DNA of 64,000 nucleotides. Origin: Spirochaeta lutea (GTDB lineage Bacteria; Spirochaetota; Spirochaetia; DSM-27196; Salinispiraceae). The stretch is from positions 40,496 to 104,495 of the forward strand of contig NZ_JNUP01000072.1 of the NCBI RefSeq assembly GCF_000758165.1, written 5' to 3'. Below are positions 39,128-48,791 of this stretch, piece by piece. Every line of letters starts with the position of its first letter. The stretch's first letter is position 1. The position numbers and the translations under genes were made by a program. A model generated the notes under the pieces. The model was not told the DNA's origin and did not search any database. It saw only the letters and a list, made by a program, of their open reading frames with translations.

Positions 39128-41377
39128 ATGAAGTACTTCCGCGGCTTTCTTATACTCTGCGTTCTTGGATTGGCTATGGTACTCCTCAGCCCCTCGGTGT
39201 TTGCTTCCACCCAGGGGTCCCAGGCTGCAACCGAGGAACTCCCGGTACAATCCAGCTCCCTAACCCATCAGATGACGGAACTGGTTATACAATTAGCCAT
39301 ATTACTCTTTGCCACCTGGATCGGCGGAAAGGCCGCCAAGCTGCTCCACCTGCCCGGGGTGGTGGGCCAGATTTTATCCGGGATTATCATCGGCCCATTC
39401 CTTCTGGGAGGTATCAGCCTACCCGGATTTCCCGAGGGATTGTTCCCCGTGGTCTCGGGCCCCATACCCGTATCTCCCCTGCTGTACAGTATTTCAACCC
39501 TGGCGGCGATAATTCTGCTGTTCATATCGGGGTTGGAAACCGATCTCAGCCTCTTCCTCCGGTACGCCCTTAAAGGCGGTATAATCGGGATCGGCGGAGT
39601 TATCGTTTCCCTCGTTTCCGGTGCTGCTGTCGCCTCCGTTTTTATGGCGGTGCCCATCACCGATCCCCGGGCCCTCTTCATGGGCAGCCTCAGTGTTGCT
39701 ACCAGCGTAGGCATAACGGCAACAATCCTATCGGAAAAACGGAAAATCGACAGTCCCGAAGGAACGGTCATACTCTCGGCCGCCGTTATCGACGATATCC
39801 TGGGGATAATCATCCTCGCCATCGTCCTGGGGATCGCAAGCTTTTTCGGGGTGAGCCATGGTACCCAGGCTGCACAACCCCAGGCGGGACAGGGTTCCCT
39901 GGTTTGGAATATCCTCTGGATTGCCCTCCGCGCCATCGGTGTATGGCTGGTAGTTACCATCCTCGGGCTTCGCTACTCCCGCCAGCTCGGGCGGTTCTTA
40001 AAAATCACCTTCAAGGACAGAAGCACCATGACGGTAATGGCCTTCGGCCTTGCTCTGCTTTTAGCAGGCCTCTTCGAGCAGGTGGGACTATCGATGATCA
40101 TCGGTGCGTACATCATGGGACTCAGTCTCTCAAACACCGACCTTACCTATGTCATCCAGAGCCGGCTCAAAACTCTTCACGATTTTTTTGTCCCGATCTT
40201 TTTTGCCTTAAGCGGGATGATGATCAACCTGGAGGCCATAGCCCATTGGAATGTTCTGCTCTTCGGTTTTGTATTCACCCTTGTGGCCATTGCGGCCAAA
40301 CTCTTGGGCAGCGGTCTGCCTTCATTGTTTATGAATTTCACCCTCACCGGAGCCGTCCGAATCGGATGGGGGATGGTCCCCCGGGGTGAGGTAGCCCTCA
40401 TCATAGCCAGCATTGGGGTCACATCCGGTATCATCGGCGAATCGGTATTCGGCGTAGCACTGCTGATGACCATCGCAACCACCATCATCGCGCCTATGGC
40501 CCTGAACCGGGCTCTCAAGATAAAAAAACCGAGCCAGCGCAAAATCACCGAGACCTCGGAACGCACCGAAACAACCGTCAATTTCCAGACCCCGGAATTC
40601 GCAGACCTCTTGGTGAGTAAATTCCTGGGCGAGATCGAAAAAGAAGGATTCTTCGTCAACAAGATGGATCACGGCGAAGATATGTACCAACTCCGGAAGG
40701 ATACCGTATTCATCACCCTAACGGTGGATCCATCGGGAGAGGCCCGGTTCATTTCCGAGGAACAGCACATCGGTCTTTTTCAGACCGCCCTGTACGAGAG
40801 TCTTTTGAGTATATCGGATGCAGCAGCTGAAATGAAAAAACGCTTCAAGCCCAAAGAAATGGCTCAATCCATTAGCGCACAAGGCACCTCTTCCGGTAAA
40901 CCCGGTTTTGATATGACTCCCTACCTGGATCCCAAGCTCATAAAACTCCGCCTGGAAGCCCGGGATAAGGAGGGGGTCATACAGGAACTCATTGATCTAT
41001 TTATAGCCCAAGGCCAGGTACAGAACGAGCAGGAGGTCCTATCCGACGTGCTGGAACGAGAAAAGTCCATGTCCACGGGTATGCAGAACGGTATTGCCAT
41101 CCCCCACGCTAAAACCAAGGGAGTGCAGACCATGCAAGTAGCCATTGGTTTCATACCCGAGGGGATTGATTTTACAAGCCTGGACGGAAAACCCAGCCAA
41201 CTATTTTTCATGATTCTGTCGCCGAAACAGGGATACGGCCCCCACCTGCAGCTCCTCGCTGCCATCGCCGGAAGCCTCAATACCGAGACGATCCGTACCG
41301 CCTTACTCAACGCCGAGACCGGGTATGAGGTCATACGGATCTTGCAGAACCCAGGCGGGATAGGCCATGAACAATAA
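39128..41377 (+). CDS. CPA2-type cation/proton antiporter fused to PTS EIIA-like domain
   Basis: 749 residues. A signal-like N-terminus (MKYFRGFLILCVLGLAMVLL) precedes about 12-13 membrane helices (roughly 47-470) of the Kef/NhaA-like Na+/H+ exchanger family (SATIL- and GAYIMGLSLS-type segments). After a linker of some 130 residues, a fructose/nitrogen-type EIIA domain occupies about 605-745 with the phospho-accepting histidine His660 in GIAIPHAKT. The fusion suggests transport controlled by phosphoryl flow from the phosphotransferase system. The transported ion cannot be told from sequence. Confidence 0.88.
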   Translation: MKYFRGFLILCVLGLAMVLLSPSVFASTQGSQAATEELPVQSSSLTHQMTELVIQLAILLFATWIGGKAAKLLHLPGVVGQILSGIIIGPFLLGGISLPGFPEGLFPVVSGPIPVSPLLYSISTLAAIILLFISGLETDLSLFLRYALKGGIIGIGGVIVSLVSGAAVASVFMAVPITDPRALFMGSLSVATSVGITATILSEKRKIDSPEGTVILSAAVIDDILGIIILAIVLGIASFFGVSHGTQAAQPQAGQGSLVWNILWIALRAIGVWLVVTILGLRYSRQLGRFLKITFKDRSTMTVMAFGLALLLAGLFEQVGLSMIIGAYIMGLSLSNTDLTYVIQSRLKTLHDFFVPIFFALSGMMINLEAIAHWNVLLFGFVFTLVAIAAKLLGSGLPSLFMNFTLTGAVRIGWGMVPRGEVALIIASIGVTSGIIGESVFGVALLMTIATTIIAPMALNRALKIKKPSQRKITETSERTETTVNFQTPEFADLLVSKFLGEIEKEGFFVNKMDHGEDMYQLRKDTVFITLTVDPSGEARFISEEQHIGLFQTALYESLLSISDAAAEMKKRFKPKEMAQSISAQGTSSGKPGFDMTPYLDPKLIKLRLEARDKEGVIQELIDLFIAQGQVQNEQEVLSDVLEREKSMSTGMQNGIAIPHAKTKGVQTMQVAIGFIPEGIDFTSLDGKPSQLFFMILSPKQGYGPHLQLLAAIAGSLNTETIRTALLNAETGYEVIRILQNPGGIGHEQ

Positions 41378-41382
41378 TCGCC

Positions 41383-42369
41383 GTGTTCTGGCCTAAATCT
41401 CCCGCCGCCGGACTCTCCCCTCCCCGCCCCTGGCAGGAAGCATCCTCGGTCTACAGCGCGCCGAGCACCGCCCAACACAGCGCCGAAATCCTGGACGATC
41501 AAGAGACCCTGGAGGGCGCCCTGCCCCGCCACCTGCAAACCCTCCAAGTTCAGTGGATGCTCCACCGACACAGGGCCCTGAGCCCGGTTCACACCGCCGG
41601 GAATGCCCGGACTGTTTTTGACCTCGCCTGCGGAAACGGGGCTCACCTTCAGATCTTTGCGGATTCGGGATGGTCTGGATGGGGCGTTGACATTAACCCC
41701 ATCAGCATCAAGGGGATTCTTTCCTCCCAGGCTGGACGGCGGGGGCTAATAGAGGCGGTTCAGGGTGATTTGAATGCCCTAGGCACAACCCTGCCCGCTC
41801 CTCACCACAAGGCCGATCTCGTACTAATGTGTTACGGAACCATCTGTACCCTACCCCCCGGAACGGTGGACCGGATCACGCGGTTTGCCTGGGAGTCCCT
41901 AAAACCCGGGGGACTCTGGATGCTTGATATCATCACGCCAGAGTACTTTTCGTCACCCCGGCAACCATCCCTGGAAGAACTAATCAGGGATGGGGATGAC
42001 CCGGAAGGCGGCCACACATCAGGCGCCCTTCTCCTCGACCAGAAAACCTACCTCTCCCCTTGGCTGGGATTCTGGGGGGCTCTTCCTAAAAGGGTTATAG
42101 AATCAACCTGGTACTATCCAACGGAGAATCTCTACTGTGAGGACTATTCAGTGGCCAAGCAGCGCTTCTTAACCTGGAAACGCCCCTACACCCCCCAGGA
42201 GTACCGCACCAGATACCGCTCCAGGGGTTTTCTTCACTGCACAACAGAGTCCGGCAGCTTCGGGCAAACCCCGCCCCGGGATGACGGCTCCCGGAGTGAC
42301 ATCCCTTCCGGCTGGAGTACCCTGGTCTTTCAGAAATCAGGCCGGGGGAACAAAAATGAAGATGTCTGA
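41383..42369 (+). CDS. Class I SAM-dependent methyltransferase
   Basis: 328 residues. Motif I FDLACGNGAHLQIFADSG and the acidic loop GWGVDINP mark the SAM site; VLMCYGTIC and LKPGGLWMLDI correspond to later motifs. The substrate is unknown. It starts five bases after the antiporter stop at GTG 41383 with a poor ribosome site; ATG 41557 would leave the SAM domain intact. Its 3' end overlaps the convergent Rieske gene by 33 bp. Confidence 0.78.
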   Translation: MFWPKSPAAGLSPPRPWQEASSVYSAPSTAQHSAEILDDQETLEGALPRHLQTLQVQWMLHRHRALSPVHTAGNARTVFDLACGNGAHLQIFADSGWSGWGVDINPISIKGILSSQAGRRGLIEAVQGDLNALGTTLPAPHHKADLVLMCYGTICTLPPGTVDRITRFAWESLKPGGLWMLDIITPEYFSSPRQPSLEELIRDGDDPEGGHTSGALLLDQKTYLSPWLGFWGALPKRVIESTWYYPTENLYCEDYSVAKQRFLTWKRPYTPQEYRTRYRSRGFLHCTTESGSFGQTPPRDDGSRSDIPSGWSTLVFQKSGRGNKNEDV

Positions 42370-42672
42370 GCCTTCCAGCTTTACATCGAAGGTTTTAATA
42401 TCCTCGGTGGCGGGAAGATTGACCACACGGCCTGACTTGATATTAAACCGTGAGCCGTGCTTCTCGCAAAACACCTCATCCCCCATGACAATCCCCTCAG
42501 ACAGGGGGGAGTATTCATGGGAACAGGAATTCTGGGTACAAAAAAAACCATCATCGAGCTTGTACAAGGCGTACTCGTGCTTTCCTACCTTTACCATGGT
42601 AGAACGATGAAAATCATCCACCGAAGCAACCCGCACCCATTCAGGTTTTTTCTTTTTACCCAGTAATCCCAT
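42337..42672 (-). CDS. Rieske [2Fe-2S] ferredoxin-like protein
   Basis: 111 residues with a complete Rieske site: Cys50-x-His52 (CSHEYSPLSEG) and Cys69-x2-His72 (CEKHGS). It resembles the small ferredoxin components of aromatic dioxygenases and NirD. Its place as the last gene of the suf operon suggests an electron donor or a redox role in cluster assembly. No oxygenase gene is nearby. Confidence 0.9.
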   Translation of the reverse strand: MGLLGKKKKPEWVRVASVDDFHRSTMVKVGKHEYALYKLDDGFFCTQNSCSHEYSPLSEGIVMGDEVFCEKHGSRFNIKSGRVVNLPATEDIKTFDVKLEGSDIFIFVPPA

Positions 42673-42702
42673 TTCACTATCCTCCTGCAGACTTCCAGCT
42701 CT

Positions 42703-44064
42703 CTATCGGTAATTGAGGGCAAGCTCGTGAACCGAACCCGCCAGCTGCTCCTCCAGAAGCTCTCGAACCTCATGGGCTACGTGCTCATGGGCTCTGCCCA
42801 GTACATCCTCATAGTACGCAAGTATCAAGCTTTGAATAGCTTCCTCCCGGGGGAATCCGCGGCTTTCGAGGTAGAAAACCTGTTCGGGATTGAGCTTTCC
42901 GGTGGTTGATCCATGGCTGCACCGTACATCGTTGGTATCTATCTGGAGACAGGGGATGGAATCCGCCTTCGCTCCGTCGGAAAGCACCAAGTTTTTGTTA
43001 GACAAGTAGGCATCGGTTTGCTTTGCCTGGGGTGCTACCTCGATCAGGCCCTGATAAATGGTCCGGGCCCCGGAATTGACCGCTCCGCGGTATACCGCAT
43101 TGCTCACCGCATGAGGAGCCAGATGGTGCTGAACCGTTCTCATGTCCATGTGGCGTTCGTCATCGGCATAATATACCCCGTCCAGTTCAAGATCGCTTCC
43201 CGGCCCCGCCAGGGTTGAATCCACCCGGTTTTTAATAAATCCGCCCCCCAATAGGGCTTCGAAATGCCGGAACCGTCCATCCCTGCGGATCACCGAGCGG
43301 CCATTAGTGAAGATCACCACCTCATCGTCGCTGCGTTGTACCTGAGCAACCGACAGGTTTGCAGCCTCCCCGACCAGGAATACATTGGATTGATTCACCA
43401 GAAATCCGCCGGAACCGGCCCAGGTTACATGCACTCCTGCCTTGGCTTCATCCTCCAGGACCACGAATAACCCAGGGAAACACGCCTCATCCTCTCCCTC
43501 ATGGGATAGGGTGATTCTAACGATATCCTCCACCTCCACCCCCCGGGGAACATAGAGCACCGCCCCGTAGCCAAGAGCGGCCAACCCCCATTGGAACACC
43601 TTATTATCCGCGGTGTTCTGCGCCTCCTGGTAGGCTTCCTCAATCTTCCCCGGTAGACCCTCGGGAAAAGACCGCCCCTCGGCGATATCGGTGAAAAACC
43701 CCGCCAGATCATTCAGATAGACCCCGCGGCGGACAAGGCTGGACAACAATCCCCGGGAGGTCAGGCGTCCATTTTGGAACCCCAATACACCTGCCTGTTC
43801 ATGCCGCTCCAACTCCTCATCGTCCACACTCCGATGGCCATCCCGGGAGCTCAGGTCGTTTTCGTGAAAACCCAGGGCATCCAGATCGAACTCCCGAATG
43901 CTGGTTCTTCTCCACTCTTCATCTTTCTGGGTCGGCCAGGCTGATCCCTGAAAGGCCTCCAAAGCCTTGAGACGAATGTCGCCGAACCATTGAGGCTCTC
44001 CCACTGTACCGGCCCGTCGGCTGACAAATTCCGGTAATGCTGCACTTGATTCGTAGTATTTCAC
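42703..44064 (-). CDS. sufD: Fe-S cluster assembly protein SufD
   Basis: SufD (453 residues), partner of SufB in the SufBC2D scaffold. The beta-helix core includes GARTIYQGLIEVAPQAKQTD and the C-terminal NPEQVFYLESRGFPREEA. The start is probably GTG at 44062-44064 behind AAGGGGA. The frame runs on to an ATG at 44100 inside sufB. Confidence 0.94.
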   Translation of the reverse strand: MKYYESSAALPEFVSRRAGTVGEPQWFGDIRLKALEAFQGSAWPTQKDEEWRRTSIREFDLDALGFHENDLSSRDGHRSVDDEELERHEQAGVLGFQNGRLTSRGLLSSLVRRGVYLNDLAGFFTDIAEGRSFPEGLPGKIEEAYQEAQNTADNKVFQWGLAALGYGAVLYVPRGVEVEDIVRITLSHEGEDEACFPGLFVVLEDEAKAGVHVTWAGSGGFLVNQSNVFLVGEAANLSVAQVQRSDDEVVIFTNGRSVIRRDGRFRHFEALLGGGFIKNRVDSTLAGPGSDLELDGVYYADDERHMDMRTVQHHLAPHAVSNAVYRGAVNSGARTIYQGLIEVAPQAKQTDAYLSNKNLVLSDGAKADSIPCLQIDTNDVRCSHGSTTGKLNPEQVFYLESRGFPREEAIQSLILAYYEDVLGRAHEHVAHEVRELLEEQLAGSVHELALNYR

Positions 44065-44074
44065 TAATGTCCCC

Positions 44075-45502
44075 TTATCCGACGGATCCTTCCATCTCAA
44101 GCTCGATGAGCTTGTTCAGCTCAACAGCGTACTCCATGGGTAATTCTTTAACCAAGGGATCCAAAAAGCCGTTAACAATCATCATTGACGCCTCATCCTC
44201 GCTAAGCCCGCGGCTCATCAGGTAAAAAAGCTGATCTTCGCTTATCTTGCTCACCCTGGCCTCATGCTCCATGGAGACATCGGTGGAATCAATCTCCATA
44301 TACGGGTAGGTATTGGACACCGACTCCTCATCCAATAGCAAGGCATCACATACAACGTGGCTCTTGATATGGGTCAACCCGGGATTCACCTTGATCAATC
44401 CCCGGTAGCTGCTGACTCCCCCTTCCTTGCTGATGGACTTTGAGGTTATCACCGAACTCGTATTGTTAGCTGCATGGACAATCTTACCCCCGGTATCCTG
44501 TTCCTGACCGTCCCGGGCGAAGGCGATGGACAATACCTCGCCGTGGGCGCCCTCATCCATCAAGTAGACCGCAGGATATTTCATGGTACGCTTGGAACCG
44601 AGATTTCCATCCACCCACTCGACCGTGGCATTCCTGTGGGCTACTGCCCGCTTGGTTACCAGGTTATACACGTCATTTGACCAGTTCTGAATGGTGGAGT
44701 ACCGAACCCGGGCGCCTTCTAAGGCTATTATTTCAACCACCGCCGAATGCAAGCTATCGGTAGAATAGATCGGCGCTGTACAGCCCTCTACGTAGTGAAC
44801 AAAGCTTCCCTCATCGGCGATTATGAGAGTCCGTTCAAACTGGCCGAAGTTTTCTGAGTTTATCCGAAAGTAGGCCTGAATAGGGATCTCAACCCGGACA
44901 CCCTTGGGGACATACACAAAGGAACCGCCGCTCCAAACCGCAGAGTTTAAGGCCGCGAACTTATTGTCGTTATACGGGATGATGGTGCCAAAATACTTTT
45001 TAACCAGGTCCGGATACTTCTGAACCGCTTCTTCCGGGGATGTGAATACCACACCCTGCTGTTCCAGATCCTCCCTGATGCTATGGTAAACCATCTCGGA
45101 ATCATACTGGGCCCCTACGCCGGCAAGGAACTTTTTTTCCGCCTCGGGTATTCCCAAGCGGTCATAGGTTTCCCGGATCTCCTGAGGAAGATCCTCCCAG
45201 GTTCGTTTCTGTTCATCCGTGGGTTTTGCATAGTAGTAGATATCATCAAAATCCAGGGCGGAAAGATCTCCGCCCCAGTTCGGCATGTCCTTCTCCCGAA
45301 AAGCCTGAAGACTCTTCAGACGAAAGTCCAGCATCCATTGGGGTTCGTTCTTGTGCTGAGAAATTGCGGTGACCACCGCCTCATCCAGCCCCTTACGGGT
45401 TTTAAAAATACTCTTATCGGGAAAAGAAAATCCGTATTTATAGTCTCCGAATTCCAGTGCCTCTTCTTGGCTTTGAGGTTTTTGAATTGCTTCGTTACTC
45501 AT
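44075..45502 (-). CDS. sufB: Fe-S cluster assembly protein SufB
   Basis: SufB (475 residues), the main scaffold subunit. [40 protein letters not shown] (with the cluster-site Cys) and [20 protein letters not shown] are diagnostic. ATG 45500-45502 lies six bases after AGGAGG; it overlaps the sufC stop by 8 bp. Confidence 0.97.
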   Translation of the reverse strand: MSNEAIQKPQSQEEALEFGDYKYGFSFPDKSIFKTRKGLDEAVVTAISQHKNEPQWMLDFRLKSLQAFREKDMPNWGGDLSALDFDDIYYYAKPTDEQKRTWEDLPQEIRETYDRLGIPEAEKKFLAGVGAQYDSEMVYHSIREDLEQQGVVFTSPEEAVQKYPDLVKKYFGTIIPYNDNKFAALNSAVWSGGSFVYVPKGVRVEIPIQAYFRINSENFGQFERTLIIADEGSFVHYVEGCTAPIYSTDSLHSAVVEIIALEGARVRYSTIQNWSNDVYNLVTKRAVAHRNATVEWVDGNLGSKRTMKYPAVYLMDEGAHGEVLSIAFARDGQEQDTGGKIVHAANNTSSVITSKSISKEGGVSSYRGLIKVNPGLTHIKSHVVCDALLLDEESVSNTYPYMEIDSTDVSMEHEARVSKISEDQLFYLMSRGLSEDEASMMIVNGFLDPLVKELPMEYAVELNKLIELEMEGSVG

Positions 45503-46289
45503 TCTCATCCTCCTGTATGCCGTACTGCTTCTTAATCCAGTCGTACCCCTTCTCTTCCAGGGTCTCTACCAATTTCTGATCCCCGGAGGTTACGATCTTT
45601 CCTTTGTACAAGATATGTACGAAATCCGGCTTTATGTAATTCAGGATCCGCTGGTAGTGGGTGATAATAATTGCTCCAAAATCTGGGCCTTTGAGGTGAT
45701 TTACCCCCTTGGCAACCACCTGGAGGGCATCAATATCCAAACCTGAATCCGTCTCATCCAAAATTGCAAGCCCTGGTTTGAGCATCATCATCTGCAGAAT
45801 TTCCATCCGCTTTTTCTCACCACCGGAAAAACCATCATTCAAGTACCGGTTGATAAACGCCTGGTCCATTTCCAGGAAGTCCATACCCGCCCGAAGCTCG
45901 CGGACAAACCCGCTGGCTTTGGGAGCCTTCTCTTCTTCCTCCCCGCGGAGCCGGGCCTGAGCCGCTCGGTGAACCTCGGTAACCCGCTTGAGGAAACGGC
46001 CTACGGTTATTCCGGGAATTTCAACGGGATACTGAAAGGCCATAAACAGTCCCTTCTGAGCCCGTTCGCTCACCTCCATCTCCAGAACATCCTCACCATC
46101 CAGAAGAATTTGCCCCTGGGTTACTTCGTAGTTGGGATGTCCCATAATAACATTCGATAAGGTACTCTTCCCAGAACCGTTGGGTCCCATGATTGCATGG
46201 ACCTGACCGGATTCGATGGTAAGGTTGATTCCCTTGAGGATTTCCTTGTCCTCAACTCTGGCATGTAAATCTTTAACCTCAAGCTTCAT
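45495..46289 (-). CDS. sufC: Fe-S assembly ATPase SufC
   Basis: ABC-type ATPase (264 residues) driving SufBD conformational change. Walker [10 protein letters not shown], signature [11 protein letters not shown], Walker [13 protein letters not shown] and the H-loop IITHYQRIL are intact. It has the typical SufC segment [22 protein letters not shown] precedes the ATG. Confidence 0.97.
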   Translation of the reverse strand: MKLEVKDLHARVEDKEILKGINLTIESGQVHAIMGPNGSGKSTLSNVIMGHPNYEVTQGQILLDGEDVLEMEVSERAQKGLFMAFQYPVEIPGITVGRFLKRVTEVHRAAQARLRGEEEEKAPKASGFVRELRAGMDFLEMDQAFINRYLNDGFSGGEKKRMEILQMMMLKPGLAILDETDSGLDIDALQVVAKGVNHLKGPDFGAIIITHYQRILNYIKPDFVHILYKGKIVTSGDQKLVETLEEKGYDWIKKQYGIQEDENE

Positions 46290-46451
46290 TCTCTCTGCTC
46301 CTTAGCATGGTATCTATCTATCTATTATTGGGCTCCCTTGGCACCGGTAACGGTTATCCCTACAGAATTTTATTCCTGCTTTCATGAAAAGAGTCCATTT
46401 CTTGCTGACGATGTCCCACCGTCTCCACCGGGGGCATCAGGCTCCTATGTG

Positions 46452-46760
46452 CTATATGGGGTATCCCAGCTCTAGCCGGGCTTCCTCGCTCATGAAATCA
46501 AGGTTCCAGGGCGGGCTCCACACCAGGTTGGTATTCACAGCATCTAGGCCGTGATCATCCTTAAGCACCCGCAGCATATCATTCTCAATGACATCCGCCA
46601 GAGGACAACCTGGCGAGGTTAGGGTGAAATCTATATCCAGGGAACCTGTCTCTTCAGAAACCTCCACCCGGTAGACCAAGCCGAGGTCCACAATATTCAA
46701 GCCGATTTCCGGGTCAATTACCTTGCGGAGAGAGTCTAATACTTCCCGTTTTGTGGGCAT
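46452..46760 (-). CDS. MIP18/DUF59 iron-sulfur assembly factor (SufT-like)
   Basis: 102 residues of the DUF59 fold. VIDPEIGLNIVDLGLVYRV and TSPGCPLADVIEN (Cys52) are hallmarks. Such proteins aid maturation of Fe-S proteins and are often the first or last gene in suf operons. It precedes sufC by 162 bp. GGAGGA precedes its ATG. Confidence 0.9.
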   Translation of the reverse strand: MPTKREVLDSLRKVIDPEIGLNIVDLGLVYRVEVSEETGSLDIDFTLTSPGCPLADVIENDMLRVLKDDHGLDAVNTNLVWSPPWNLDFMSEEARLELGYPI

Positions 46761-46969
46761 TGGTATCCTCCTAATACATTACTAAAATAATAAGGTATTT
46801 GTAATTCTTCAAGTCCTTTACCCCCGGGTTCTCCTCTAAGAACGCTTCAACTCTGATTCAGCGGAATATCATAGTAGCGGAGGGTTGCCAGTCTTGTACG
46901 GTGTTGTTATCCCAATATACCAAGTTGTTCTTCGGGGGAAAAGGGGAAATGTACGACAAATTAATATTT

Positions 46970-46985
46970 GTTAGTCTATTCTAAC
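46970..46985. promoter_or_regulatory. Small dyad in the sufT-oxidoreductase divergent spacer
   Basis: Arms GTTAG and CTAAC separated by six bases within an AT-rich part of the 284-bp spacer (46761-47044). The spacer must hold the promoters of the suf operon and of the oxidoreductase gene. I could not assign either with confidence; TTGAAG near 46830 is only suggestive. Confidence 0.3.
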
Positions 46986-47044
46986 TTGTATCTACTCATC
47001 TAAATAGGGTAGAAACTCCCGGGGGTATTTCATACACTATCGCC

Positions 47045-47725
47045 ATGGACCCAACATCGCTGGTTGTGCTCTGCCACCCCGATCCCCGGAGCTATTGCCA
47101 CGCTATCGCCCGGAAGGTGACAGAGGCGCTTACAGACCGGGGACGGACCGTACATGTGCAGGATCTCTACAGCCAGAACTTTGATCCGGTATTGTCCCTG
47201 GATGAGGAACGGCAGAAGACCAGCCTGGACGCTCTCATACAAGGGTACGCCCGGGAAGCAGAGCAATCCCAGCAGATCATCTGGATCTTTCCGGAGTGGT
47301 GGGGACTTCCCCCAGCCCGCCTGAAGGGATGGCTGGACCGAGTACTGCGCCCCGGGGTTGCCTTTGATTATCAGGGGGACTTCGAGGATACCAGACGGCG
47401 GATTCAGCGGTTTGCGGGAAAAACTGGCACGGTGTTTATGACCAGCGATCAAAGCCCTCCGCCCCCCATCGACCAGACCGGGGCGGATGCTCAAGGCAGG
47501 TTAACGAGGGTCTTACATCGGCGGGCTAATCTGGTAGACCGGCTTCGAGACCAGAGCGGCCACCATCCTCTTGCCCGGATATGGCAGGAATCCGTTGGGA
47601 ATTTTACCGGATTGACCATGGCTGGGTTCTACATTCTCGGCCCCGTTCGCAATTCCGAATATACCACGCGTATCAGTTGGCTCTCCCAGATCGGAGAGAT
47701 ACTACAACATCCCGGAGGCTCTTGA
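47045..47725 (+). CDS. NAD(P)H-dependent oxidoreductase, flavodoxin-like fold
   Basis: 226 residues of the NQO/KefF/MdaB family, reducing quinones with FMN or FAD. LVVLCHPDPRSYCHAIARKV is the flavin-binding start, and IIWIFPEWWGLPPARLKGWL is the conserved active-site segment with PARLKGW. No fused partner. A Kef-type exchanger is encoded 6 kb away, but there is no direct link. It is followed at 2 bp by sixA. Confidence 0.85.
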   Translation: MDPTSLVVLCHPDPRSYCHAIARKVTEALTDRGRTVHVQDLYSQNFDPVLSLDEERQKTSLDALIQGYAREAEQSQQIIWIFPEWWGLPPARLKGWLDRVLRPGVAFDYQGDFEDTRRRIQRFAGKTGTVFMTSDQSPPPPIDQTGADAQGRLTRVLHRRANLVDRLRDQSGHHPLARIWQESVGNFTGLTMAGFYILGPVRNSEYTTRISWLSQIGEILQHPGGS

Positions 47726-47727
47726 CA

Positions 47728-48225
47728 GTGCAACACATCATCCTGATTCGCCACGGCCGAGCAGAGGCCGGCAGCTGGAACATGGACGACTTTGATCGTC
47801 CCCTGACCCCCGAAGGAACCGAGTGGATCTCCCGGGCAGCCGCCTTGCTGCTTCAAGGTTCTCGATCCGTAGCCACCGCAAAGCGGGTACGGATCATTCA
47901 CTCCAACGCCCTGAGAACGACCCAGACCGCCGAAGAAATCGCCGCTGTGTTATCCCGGGCAGGCATTGCCGGGGAGCTGGAAAACGATCCAGAACTCTAT
48001 CAGGCGGATCAGGACCATCTCCTCAAACTCATCTTGTCAGCGGAAACCGGGGTTACCATGGTGGTGGGGCATAATCCGGCCATAGGACAGTGCGCGGAGA
48101 GTCTTTCCGGCAGCCCCCTGGCCATGCATCCCGGATCGGTGGTGGTGTTTTCCCTAGATACTGCGGATAGTGAATCTCTCGTCGGAAAGAACCATGAACC
48201 GGAGTTGGTCATCCACCCCCATTAG
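47728..48225 (+). CDS. sixA: Phosphohistidine phosphatase SixA-like
   Basis: Histidine-phosphatase family (165 residues). The RHG triad LIRHGRAEAG (His9) and the late VVGHNPAIGQCAE supply the catalytic residues. In E. coli, SixA removes phosphate from histidines in phosphorelay or PTS proteins. The start is GTG 47728 with GGAGG ten bases upstream; the open frame extends into the previous gene. Confidence 0.87.
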   Translation: MQHIILIRHGRAEAGSWNMDDFDRPLTPEGTEWISRAAALLLQGSRSVATAKRVRIIHSNALRTTQTAEEIAAVLSRAGIAGELENDPELYQADQDHLLKLILSAETGVTMVVGHNPAIGQCAESLSGSPLAMHPGSVVVFSLDTADSESLVGKNHEPELVIHPH

Positions 48226-48232
48226 GAAGGAC

Positions 48233-48703
48233 CTAGGAGGTCGTGGGAGCCCCCGGAAAGGTCTCAAACCGATGGGGGAGCAATTCTTCCAGGCGGTAGA
48301 TGTTTCGCGGTCCTGTCAGGTCGCATATTACGAGCCGGAAGGCGGGACCGCATAGTTCACTGATAACCTGGAGACAGAGGGCACAGGGAAGAGCCGGAGG
48401 GTCGGCATCGGTAACCAATACGCCGTAATCAAAGCTCCTGGAACCGAAGCGCGATATGGCGGCAACCAGGGCTGATCGCTCCGCGCAGATGGTGGCCCCA
48501 TAGCTAATATTTTCTACGTTCACCCCCGGCATAAACTGGTGGATGCCGTCAGAATCACCAAGATGCAAAGCAAAGCCCACTGCAAAACCGGAATAGGGCA
48601 CATAGGCATGTTGACGTGCCTCCGAGGCCATGGCAAAGCCATCCTGCCATCCTCGGGGTAACAAACCGGCTTCAACGGGACTAAGGGTGTTTTTTTTCTT
48701 CAC
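48233..48703 (-). CDS. cdd: Cytidine deaminase
   Basis: Pyrimidine-salvage enzyme turning cytidine into uridine (about 156 residues, homotetrameric type). AYVPYSGFAVGFAL, the catalytic Cys73-Ala-Glu75 (TICAERSAL) and the zinc pair Cys107/Cys110 (PCALC) are intact. GTG 48701-48703 behind AAAGGA is preferred; an ATG at 48718 is the alternative. It converges on sixA with a 7-bp gap. Confidence 0.9.
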   Translation of the reverse strand: MKKKNTLSPVEAGLLPRGWQDGFAMASEARQHAYVPYSGFAVGFALHLGDSDGIHQFMPGVNVENISYGATICAERSALVAAISRFGSRSFDYGVLVTDADPPALPCALCLQVISELCGPAFRLVICDLTGPRNIYRLEELLPHRFETFPGAPTTS

Positions 48704-48791
48704 ATTTTTTCCTTTCATCGGTAATAATGATAGCATAGCCGGCATTGACAGAGAACATGATTTTTGCAACAACCATAGACTCGAGGTTTTT

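Noticed and set aside
39268-39960. A 230-codon minus-strand frame opposite the antiporter
   Set aside because: Composition mirrors the membrane-helix codons of the antiporter; no start signal.
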